DNA from: JBGANR01 sp044222225
Lineage (GTDB): Bacteria > Actinomycetota > Actinomycetes > Mycobacteriales > Mycobacteriaceae
Direction of reading: 5' to 3'
Assembly (NCBI GenBank): GCA_044222225.1
Contig: JBGANR010000002.1
Coordinates: 124,001-188,000, forward strand
Length of the DNA: 64,000 nt
Part shown: piece after piece, positions 1-6,556 of the stretch
Layout: every line of letters starts with the position of its first letter
How positions within the stretch are numbered: the first letter of the stretch is position 1
The notes under the pieces: model-generated
The model's database searches: none
Told to the model about the DNA's origin: nothing
Seen by the model: the letters and a program-made list of their open reading frames with translations, nothing else
Program-made: the position numbers and the translations under genes

Positions 1-1
1 C

Positions 2-712
2 GGCGAGCTGGCCGACCTGGCGCCCGATGCGATCCCCGTCGTCGCCTACGGCGCCCTCGTGCCGCCGAGCCTTCTCGACCTGCCGGCCCACGGCTGGATC
101 AACCTCCACTTCTCGCTGCTGCCCGCGTGGCGCGGCGCCGCCCCGGTGCAGGCCGCGATCGCCGCGGGCGACGACGTCACGGGAGCGTCGACGTTCCGTA
201 TCGAGGCGGGACTCGACACGGGCCCGGTCTTCGGGACGATCACCGAGACGATCCGGCCGGCCGACACGGCGGGGGACCTGCTCGGCCGACTCGCCGACGC
301 CGGCGCGGAGCTGCTGGCGGCGACGCTCGCCGGCGTCGCCGCCGGGCAGGTCGGGGCTGTGCCGCAGCCGGCCGAGGGCATCAGTCACGCCCCGAAGATC
401 GACGCCGCCGCGGCCCGCATCGACTGGACGCGTCCGGCGCACATCGTCGACCGCCGGATCCGGGCGGTCACACCGGCGCCGGGGGCGTGGACGACGCTCG
501 GCGACGTCCGCGTCAAGGTCGGGCCGGTGACGGTCGACGAGCGCGCAGATTTGGCGCCCGGCGCGGTCGCGGTGATGAAATCGCAGGTCAGAGTCGGTGT
601 CGGCGGCGGCAGCGTCGTGCTCGGCACGGTGCAACCGCCCGGTAAGCGGCCGATGGCGGCGGGGGATTGGGCGCGCGGCGCGCGCCCCGCCGGGACGACG
701 GTTTTCGAATGA
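2..712 (+). CDS. fmt: Methionyl-tRNA formyltransferase, 3' part
   Basis: Adds a formyl group from 10-formyl-tetrahydrofolate to the Met of initiator tRNA, in the cytoplasm. The window opens inside the gene; 236 codons remain. The formyltransferase core shows as NLHFSLLPAWRGAAP (the Asn-x-His pair of the active site and the SLLPxxRG folate loop), followed by GLDTGPVFG carrying the conserved catalytic Asp. The C-terminal OB-like domain follows. The stop TGA at 710-712 overlaps the ATG of rsmB (ATGA at 709), so the two are probably translationally coupled, as in mycobacteria (fmt-fmu). Identity is certain; the N-terminus lies outside the window. Confidence 0.96.
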   Translation, partial: GELADLAPDAIPVVAYGALVPPSLLDLPAHGWINLHFSLLPAWRGAAPVQAAIAAGDDVTGASTFRIEAGLDTGPVFGTITETIRPADTAGDLLGRLADAGAELLAATLAGVAAGQVGAVPQPAEGISHAPKIDAAAARIDWTRPAHIVDRRIRAVTPAPGAWTTLGDVRVKVGPVTVDERADLAPGAVAVMKSQVRVGVGGGSVVLGTVQPPGKRPMAAGDWARGARPAGTTVFE

Positions 713-739
713 GCAGACGGGACGGCGGTTTTCGAATGA
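701..739 (+). repeat. 12-bp direct repeat at the fmt/rsmB junction
   Basis: GTTTTCGAATGA occurs at 701-712 and again at 728-739. The copies are 27 bp (nine codons) apart, so the frame is kept. The first copy holds the fmt stop and first rsmB ATG; the second holds another in-frame ATG. This looks like a small tandem duplication that copied the translation-coupling junction. Confidence 0.8.
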
Positions 740-2181
740 CCAGTGGTGACAGGAGCGGGCCGAGCGGGTCCCGTCGTGGCCGGGAGGACGCCGGCCGCGC
801 GCCGGCGCGGCGCGAGAGCGGCGCCCGGGCCGGCGTCGACGCGCCGCGCCGCGTGGCCGCCCGCGTGCTCACGGCCGTCCGCGAGGACGGCGCCTACGCC
901 AATCTGCTGCTGCCCAGGCTGCTGCGGGAGGCACGGCTCGGCGGGCGGGACGCGGCCTTCGCCACCGAACTCGTCTACGGCACCAGCCGGGCGGCGGGCC
1001 TGCTCGACGCGATCATCGCCGACGCCGCGAGTCGCCCCGTCGCCGACATCGACGGCCCCGTCCTCGACGTGCTGCGGCTCGGCGCCTACCAGCTGTTGCG
1101 GACACGCGTCTCCCCACATGCGGCGACGGCGACGTCCGTCGACCTGGCCCGCGAGCGCAGCGGCCCGGGGGTGGCCGGCTTCGTCAACGCGGTGCTGCGC
1201 CGCGTCGGGGCCCGCGACGAGGAGGCCTGGGTCGACGCGCTCGCGCCGAGCATCGTCGACGATCCCGTCGGGCACCTCGCGTTCCGGTACGCCCATCCGC
1301 GCTGGATCGCCGAGGTGTTCGCCGTCGCGCTCGGCTCGTCGCTGGGCCGGTTGCAGGCGGCGCTCGCCGCCGACGACGAGCGGCCCGCGGTGCACCTCGT
1401 CGCCCGGCCGGGGCTCATCACGGCCGAGGAGTTGGCGCTGACCACCGGCGGCGAGGTCGGGCCGTACAGCCCGTACGCCGTCCACCTGTCCGGCGGCGAT
1501 CCGGGCGATCTCGATCCGGTCCGCGAGGGTCTGGCGGGCGTGCAGGACGAAGGCAGTCAACTGGTCGCGCGCGCCGTTGCGGTCGCCCCCGTCGAGGGCG
1601 ACGACGCCGGCCGGTGGCTCGACCTGTGCGCAGGTCCGGGCGGCAAGGCGGCGCTGCTCGGCGCCCTGGCCGACATCGACGGCGCACACCTCGACGCCGT
1701 CGAACCGGCGCCGCATCGGGCCGAGCTCGTCCGCAAGGCCACCGCCGGACAACCGGTCACCGTGTACGTCGCCGACGGCCGCGAGCCCGGGCTCGAGCCC
1801 GGCTACGACCGGGTGCTCGTCGACGCGCCGTGCAGCGGGCTCGGCTCGCTGCGGCGCCGGCCCGAATCGCGCTGGCGGCGGACGCCCGCGGACGTCGCCG
1901 ACCTCGTCGTCCTGCAGGGTGAGCTGCTCGATTCCGCAGCCCGGCTCGTGCGGTCCGGCGGCGTCATCGCCTACGTCACCTGCTCACCCCATCCGGCCGA
2001 GACCACCGAGGTCGTCGCGGCGGCGTTGGCGCGGCATCCGGAGCTGACGCTCCTCGACGCGCGTCCGCTGATCCCCGCACCGGACCTCGGCGACGGGCCG
2101 TACGTCCAGTTGTGGCCGCACGTCCACGGCACCGACGCGATGTTCCTCGCGGTGCTGCGCCGCGAGCCGGATCCGAGTTAG
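709..2181 (+). CDS. rsmB: 16S rRNA m5C967 methyltransferase RsmB
   Basis: SAM-dependent methylation of C967 of 16S rRNA. From the ATG at 709 the protein has 490 residues: an N-terminal NusB-like RNA-binding domain (about 45-170), then a Rossmann methyltransferase domain with motif I DLCAGPGGKA near residue 305, motif IV DAPCSG with Cys375, and motif VI VTCS with the nucleophile Cys425. The ATG at 709 overlaps the fmt stop. A second in-frame ATG at 736 lies in a 12-bp direct duplication (701-712 and 728-739), so either could be the real start. The first 40 residues are arginine-rich and not conserved in the family. Confidence 0.95.
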   Translation: MSRRDGGFRMTSGDRSGPSGSRRGREDAGRAPARRESGARAGVDAPRRVAARVLTAVREDGAYANLLLPRLLREARLGGRDAAFATELVYGTSRAAGLLDAIIADAASRPVADIDGPVLDVLRLGAYQLLRTRVSPHAATATSVDLARERSGPGVAGFVNAVLRRVGARDEEAWVDALAPSIVDDPVGHLAFRYAHPRWIAEVFAVALGSSLGRLQAALAADDERPAVHLVARPGLITAEELALTTGGEVGPYSPYAVHLSGGDPGDLDPVREGLAGVQDEGSQLVARAVAVAPVEGDDAGRWLDLCAGPGGKAALLGALADIDGAHLDAVEPAPHRAELVRKATAGQPVTVYVADGREPGLEPGYDRVLVDAPCSGLGSLRRRPESRWRRTPADVADLVVLQGELLDSAARLVRSGGVIAYVTCSPHPAETTEVVAAALARHPELTLLDARPLIPAPDLGDGPYVQLWPHVHGTDAMFLAVLRREPDPS

Positions 2182-2190
2182 CGGCGGGTG

Positions 2191-4158
2191 ATGACAGCGT
2201 TCGGGGACGCCGTCGCGCTGCCGTTCACGACGATCGCCGCGCTGCTCATGGCGGCCGGCGTCGCCGCCGTCATGCGCCGAGCGCTGGGCGCGGCCGTCGG
2301 TCGGCCGCGCACCATCCTCATCGCGCTCATCGCGATGGCGGCCGGGGTGCCGCTGTCCATCGAGCTCAGCAGCCTGGCCGGCGTCGCCGAGGACGGGCGG
2401 ATCCCGTCGCCGGGCGCGGCGACGGGCCTGCTGCTGGTGACCGCGCTGTGGATCTTCGTCGCCTGCCTCATCGCGGCGATCGCGCTCGAGATCATCGCGC
2501 CCACCGGCTCCATCCCGGGACCGCGGGAGGCGTTCGTGCGCTGCCGGGCCGCCGTGCGACGCATGGTGCGCTACCTGCACATCGTCCGCGCGGTGGCCGG
2601 GAGCGGGCTCGGCGGTGCGGCGCGTCGCGGGCCGGCGTCCCCGGAGTTCGGTCCGGCGCTCGTGCGGGCCTGCAATCGCTGCGGGGTCACCTTCGTCAAG
2701 CTCGGGCAGATCCTCGGCACCCGCGACGACATCCTCCCGCCGGACACCGCCCGCGCGCTCTCGTCGCTGCAGTCCGACGCCGCGGCGATCGCGACCGTCG
2801 ACGTCCACGGCGTGATCGCCGCTGAGCTAGCCGCGCCCGTCGACGAGGTCTTCGCCCACATCGACGACCGCCCCCTCGCCGCCGCGTCCGTCGCCCAGGT
2901 GCATGCCGCGCGCACCCGCGACGGCCGGGCCGTCGTGCTCAAGGTGCAGCGACCGGGGGCGAAGGCGCAGGTCGACGTCGACTGCGACATCCTGCTGCGG
3001 TTCGCGGCGACCGCCGAGGCCAGGTTCCCGTGGGCCCGCGACCTCGCCGCCGGGCGGCTGGCCGAAGGGCTCGTCGCCTCGCTGCGGCAGGAGCTCGACT
3101 ATCGCATCGAAGCGGCCAACACCGCGGCCGTCGCCGGCGCCTTGCGCGGCCGCTCGGGCGTCGTGGTACCCGCCGTCGACACCGAGCTGAGCACCGGCCG
3201 GCTGCTCGTCATGGAGCGGCTCGACGGGACACCGCTCTCGGCCGGGGAGGACGCCGTCGGCGGGCTCGACGAGCGCGAGCGCCGGCGGCTCGCGGGTGAC
3301 CTGCTCGGTTCGCTGCTCGACGGCATCTTCCTGCACGGCGTCTTCCATGCCGATCTGCATCCGGGCAACATCATGGTCCTCGCCGACGGCCGGCTCGGGC
3401 TGCTCGACTTCGGCTCGGTCGGCGTGCTCGACAGCGAGACGCGCACCCTGCTCGCGACGCTGTTGCAGGCCATCGTGTCCGATGACGCCGTCGGTGCCGT
3501 CGACGCGATGCTCATGGCCTTCGACGCGCCCGCGGACGTCGATGCCACCGCGCTGCGCCGCGAGGTGGGCCGGGAGATCACGCTGCTGCGGCTGTCCGGC
3601 CGCCTGTCCGCCGACGCCTTCGGCCGCATCTTCACGATCCTGCGCCGGCACCGGATCGGGGTGCCCGGCGACGTCGCGGCGGCGTTGCGATCGCTGGCGT
3701 CCGTGGAGCGCGCGCTCGCCGCATTGACGCCCGGCGTCGAGCTGTTGACGGCCGTCGGCACCGAAATGCCGCGGCTGCTGGCGGCGTTGCTGTCGCCGCA
3801 GCGGGTGGCGAGTCAGGCGATCGCGCAGACGGCCGTCGGGCTGGCCGTCGCGCGCCGGCTCCCGGGTCGGCTCGACGCCGTCGGCCGGGCCGCGGCCGCG
3901 GGGGAGTTCACCGTCCGGGCCAGGGCGTTCGCCGACGAGTCCGACCGACGGTGGGCGCGTGACCTCGCGACCGACGCCGTCAGCGCGCTGCTGGGGATCG
4001 CGGCGTTCGTGGCGGCAGTCGTGTTCCTCGTCGTGCCCGGTGGCCCGATGCTGACGCCGCGGCTGCCTCTGTTCACGCTGCTCGGGGCGGGGATCGGGTT
4101 CGGCGGGGTCGTTCTCGGGCTGCGCGTCGTCGTCCGGGTGTTCTCCCGCCGGTCCTGA
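2191..4158 (+). CDS. ABC1/UbiB-family atypical protein kinase, membrane protein
   Basis: A 655-residue membrane-anchored member of the ABC1/ADCK/UbiB kinase-like family. The N-terminus has three hydrophobic segments (about 5-30, 43-62, 80-105). The kinase-like core has the family-specific KLGQ motif (Lys170), the Ala-rich nucleotide loop AAASVAQVH near 230-238, HADLHPGN (His386, Asp388) and DFGS with Asp406. Two hydrophobic helices close the protein (about 600-650). UbiB homologues support quinone biosynthesis, but actinobacteria use menaquinone and the substrate of such proteins is unknown, so no pathway is assigned. It starts 10 nt after rsmB; a GTG at 2188 directly before the ATG is an alternative start. 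No strong ribosome-binding site is visible, so coupling to rsmB is plausible. Confidence 0.85.
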   Translation: MTAFGDAVALPFTTIAALLMAAGVAAVMRRALGAAVGRPRTILIALIAMAAGVPLSIELSSLAGVAEDGRIPSPGAATGLLLVTALWIFVACLIAAIALEIIAPTGSIPGPREAFVRCRAAVRRMVRYLHIVRAVAGSGLGGAARRGPASPEFGPALVRACNRCGVTFVKLGQILGTRDDILPPDTARALSSLQSDAAAIATVDVHGVIAAELAAPVDEVFAHIDDRPLAAASVAQVHAARTRDGRAVVLKVQRPGAKAQVDVDCDILLRFAATAEARFPWARDLAAGRLAEGLVASLRQELDYRIEAANTAAVAGALRGRSGVVVPAVDTELSTGRLLVMERLDGTPLSAGEDAVGGLDERERRRLAGDLLGSLLDGIFLHGVFHADLHPGNIMVLADGRLGLLDFGSVGVLDSETRTLLATLLQAIVSDDAVGAVDAMLMAFDAPADVDATALRREVGREITLLRLSGRLSADAFGRIFTILRRHRIGVPGDVAAALRSLASVERALAALTPGVELLTAVGTEMPRLLAALLSPQRVASQAIAQTAVGLAVARRLPGRLDAVGRAAAAGEFTVRARAFADESDRRWARDLATDAVSALLGIAAFVAAVVFLVVPGGPMLTPRLPLFTLLGAGIGFGGVVLGLRVVVRVFSRRS

Positions 4159-4272
4159 GATCCGGCGTTTCCGACGTCGCCCGATCGACCGACAGGGGAT
4201 CTGTGGGATGGCGAGCCGTCGGCGGCGGGGGATAGCCTCCGGTGACCACCCGCTGGAATCAGGAGCCCTCTC

Positions 4273-5952
4273 GTGACACGACCGCCCGATTCATCGGACC
4301 CGACGATCATCACCCGCGGCCTGCGGACGTCGCCGGTCGTCGCGGAACCGGACGAGCCGACCTGGTCGATCGTCCCGGCCACCACGTCCGGAATCGAGGC
4401 GGCCACGTCCGGAATCGACGCGGCCACCTCCCCTGGATTCGAGGCGGCGGCCACGTCGTCCGGATTCGAGGCGACGACGTCCGATCCGGCGAGCGATCGT
4501 CGCTTCGACGCCACGGAGGCGGGGTTGACCTCGACGCCGCAGCCGGCCTCGGCTTGGACGGTGCAGGAGCTCTCGCCCGAGTGGACGTCTCCGCACGAGC
4601 CGGTGGGATCGACCGAGCAGAAGTCCTCGCCCGACTGGACATCGCCGGAGTGGACGTCGCCCGTCGCCGCCGGCCCGTCGACCTCCGCCTGGCCCGAAGC
4701 CGCCGCCGGCCCCGTGCCGGACGTCTCGGATCACGCCTACGACGCCACCGCCTATCGGCCGTACGAGCAGACCTATTCCGCGACGCAGATCCGCACCGAC
4801 CACAGCGACGTCGGTTACGGCGGGCCGAGCGGATACGACGGCTACGCCGCGCCGGACGTCTATCCGGGCGGCGGTTCGGACGTCCATCCGGCTGCCGGCC
4901 CGGATTTCTACCCGGGCGTCGGCGCGGATCCTTACGCGGGCGCCGGCGCGGATCCTTACGCGGGTGCGGGCTCAGGCCTCTACGCGGGCGGAGTGCCTCC
5001 GGGGTACGCCGGCGGCGCCCCGCCGCCGCAGCCGGGCCACTCCCGCGGGTCGATCGTCGCCATCGCGCTGACCGCCGTCGTCGTGATCGCGATCGTCGGC
5101 GTCGCGTACTACATCGTGGCCGGGACCGGGGGTGGGACGTCCGGGACGACGGCCGGCCCGCGCAACGGTTCGACGGACATCACGGCCTGCGCGACGGCGC
5201 CGTCCGGCACCGTGACGGAGCTACGGCCGCAGACCGAGCTGACGGCCGTCCTCTCGGTGCGGGCGGGTTGCGATTCCGGCGACGTCCTCAGTTCGCCGGA
5301 CACCAGGATCACGCTGCGCAGCGGTTCCGCTCTCGTCGCCGCCGCGTCGTTCGACCTCTCGCGGTCGCCCGTCGCGATCGGCGACGCGGCGACGCTCACG
5401 GTCGTCTTCCCGGCCGATTCGTCCTATGTCATTCGCAAGGCCTTGCCGTCCGCGTCGGCCGTGACAGTCGAGATCGCCGGCGCAGGCGGTTCGACGCGCG
5501 AGGCGTCGACGGCCGTCTCCGCCGTCAGTCTCACCGGCGGCAGGCGGGCGCTGCCGCCGGGCACCGATGGCGACGACGCGGCGGCGTCCGCCCTGCGCGC
5601 CCTCATCACCGCAGGCGAGCCGCCCGCCGCCCAGGAACTGGGCGAGCGGTGGGTGCCGCAGTTGAGCGCCAAACGGGTCGGCCTGTTCGCTGACGGGCGG
5701 ACCTGGACCAACGAGACGATCCTCGACGAGGTCCGCAGGCTCGACGCGCGGTTCGGCGTCTACCTCCTCGATTCCGCGCGGTGGCCGGTGTTCGACTCGC
5801 CCATCTGGTTCGTCACGGTGGCCGCCGTGCCCATGGCGACGCCGGAGCTCGCCCTGGGCTGGTGCCGGCAGCAGGGCTTCGACGCCGACCACTGCTATGC
5901 GAAGCGGCTGAGCAAGACGTCGGGGCCGACGGGGTCGTCGAAGTACCAGTGA
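4273..5952 (+). CDS. Repeat-rich single-pass membrane protein of unknown function
   Basis: 559 residues from a GTG with AGGAG at 4261-4265. Residues 1-255 are a low-complexity, probably cytoplasmic tail rich in Ser, Thr, Pro, Gly and Asp, with degenerate tandem repeats (TSGIEAA/TSGIDAA, EWTSP/DWTSPEWTSP, DPYAGAGA twice). One transmembrane helix follows near 259-281 (SIVAIALTAVVVIAIVGVAYYI). The rest is predicted to be outside: a domain with a Cys pair (ITACATA and RAGCDSG), then a C-terminal module with WFVTVAA, WCRQQGF and DHCYAK. That closing module resembles modules I recall in other actinobacterial envelope proteins; this is recollection, not a search. Cytoplasmic tail plus outer sensor-like domain suggests an envelope role. 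No function can be assigned. Confidence 0.75.
   Translation: MTRPPDSSDPTIITRGLRTSPVVAEPDEPTWSIVPATTSGIEAATSGIDAATSPGFEAAATSSGFEATTSDPASDRRFDATEAGLTSTPQPASAWTVQELSPEWTSPHEPVGSTEQKSSPDWTSPEWTSPVAAGPSTSAWPEAAAGPVPDVSDHAYDATAYRPYEQTYSATQIRTDHSDVGYGGPSGYDGYAAPDVYPGGGSDVHPAAGPDFYPGVGADPYAGAGADPYAGAGSGLYAGGVPPGYAGGAPPPQPGHSRGSIVAIALTAVVVIAIVGVAYYIVAGTGGGTSGTTAGPRNGSTDITACATAPSGTVTELRPQTELTAVLSVRAGCDSGDVLSSPDTRITLRSGSALVAAASFDLSRSPVAIGDAATLTVVFPADSSYVIRKALPSASAVTVEIAGAGGSTREASTAVSAVSLTGGRRALPPGTDGDDAAASALRALITAGEPPAAQELGERWVPQLSAKRVGLFADGRTWTNETILDEVRRLDARFGVYLLDSARWPVFDSPIWFVTVAAVPMATPELALGWCRQQGFDADHCYAKRLSKTSGPTGSSKYQ
4384..4480 (+). repeat. Degenerate 21-27-bp tandem repeats inside the membrane protein gene
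   Basis: Units at 4384-4404 and 4405-4425 differ at one base (ACGTCCGGAATCGAGGCGGCC type) and are followed by two diverged copies to about 4480. All keep the reading frame and encode TSG(I/F)EAA-like units in the acidic low-complexity tail. Confidence 0.8.
4921..4968 (+). repeat. 24-bp tandem repeat, two copies
   Basis: Two in-frame 24-bp units (4921-4944 and 4945-4968) differ only in their last bases and encode the repeated GADPYAGA block just before the membrane helix. Copy-number change by slippage would add or remove eight residues. Confidence 0.85.
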
Positions 5953-5961
5953 CCGGGGCGC

Positions 5962-6066
5962 TCAGGCGGTGACGTCGCGGCGGCCGAGCGCGACGCCGAG
6001 CACGGCGAGCGCACCGACGGCTTAGAGCGCGATCGTCGCGAGCGCCGCCGGCGTCGAGACCGCTCC
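5962..6066 (-). pseudogene. Remnant of an ABC-2-type permease C-terminus
   Basis: Read on the minus strand, 6066 to 5962 gives RGAVSTPAALATIAL, a TAA stop (6022-6024), then AVGALAVLGVALGRRDVTA and a final TGA. This looks like the last transmembrane helix and short polar tail of a multidrug-type ABC-2 permease, where the stop stands in place of an expected Tyr (TAC to TAA). Nothing upstream continues the protein, so only the 3' end survives. The family call rests on the look of the terminal helix and is not certain. Beside a decayed response regulator and an intact histidine kinase, it suggests the remains of a two-component/ABC exporter cluster. Confidence 0.5.
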
Positions 6067-6195
6067 CCGAGCCTCCGGCTGCAGCAGTGCGCATCGGCAT
6101 GCGTGAGCGGGCGACGGCGACCGGCGGCAGGTTCGACGCCGGGCCTCGATTCGGTCGCCGGGAATTCGCCGTCGTCGCCGTTTGGGAGCGGCCCG

Positions 6196-6270
6196 CGTCA
6201 TATCGGTAGCCGCTCGTGGTCGTCGCGACAATAATCGTCGCCTCGGGCCCCAGGAGCTACCGATATGACG
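6196..6270. repeat. 15-bp perfect inverted repeat between gene remnants
   Basis: The arm 6196-6210 (CGTCATATCGGTAGC) is exactly complementary to 6256-6270, with a 45-nt spacer. It lies between the permease remnant and the response-regulator remnant and has no T-run. It may be the ends of a small decayed element, a scar of the deletion that removed the intervening genes, or an old operator. Confidence 0.7.
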
Positions 6271-6281
6271 TCGAGCGCCGC

Positions 6282-6438
6282 TCACCCGGGTTCGGCGAGT
6301 CTGTATTGGTACGCTAGGACGACAAGATGCGCTCGATCCCGGGCGCTGAAGCTTGCTCATCGCGCGGGTGACGTGGGTGCGGGTCGCCGAGAGACCGTCC
6401 CCGTCCGGCATCCGGATGTCCAGGACGGCAGGACGCGG
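6282..6438 (-). pseudogene. Decayed NarL/LuxR-family response regulator
   Basis: On the minus strand from 6438, one frame reads PRPAVLDIRMPDGDGLSATR, the phospho-acceptor region of a receiver domain. It runs straight into THVTRAMSKL, the recognition-helix end of a LuxR HTH. After a frameshift near 6346-6350 it continues as ARDRAHLVVLAYQYRLAEPG and a TGA at 6282-6284. About a hundred residues between receiver and HTH are missing and the reading frame is broken. No start codon with upstream receiver sequence remains. It sits divergently from the histidine kinase that starts at 6557, the usual position of a cognate regulator, so that kinase has probably lost its partner here. Confidence 0.72.
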
Positions 6439-6556
6439 ATCATCGCCTCAGTATCGCGCGCGATGCGGCGAGAACCGGTCGCGTGTCGAGTAATCTGCCC
6501 TGGTCAGGGCCGAGTTCTTGGTGCTCGGTTCCTCCGATCGCAGAAGGTCAGGTGTC

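Larger units (their letters stand above)
5953..6556. other. Gene-poor stretch with decayed genes
   Basis: No intact gene is supported in these 604 bases. They hold the permease remnant, a 15-bp inverted repeat, the response-regulator remnant and about 115 bp that would carry the kinase promoter. The arrangement suggests stepwise loss of a signalling/transport cluster. Confidence 0.7.

Noticed and set aside
385..1752. Long open frame antisense to fmt and rsmB
   Set aside because: High-GC shadow frame: Arg/Ala/Gly/Pro-rich, no motif, opposite two well-supported genes. Similar long antisense frames opposite ppc, uvrC, tkt and the suf genes were dropped for the same reason.
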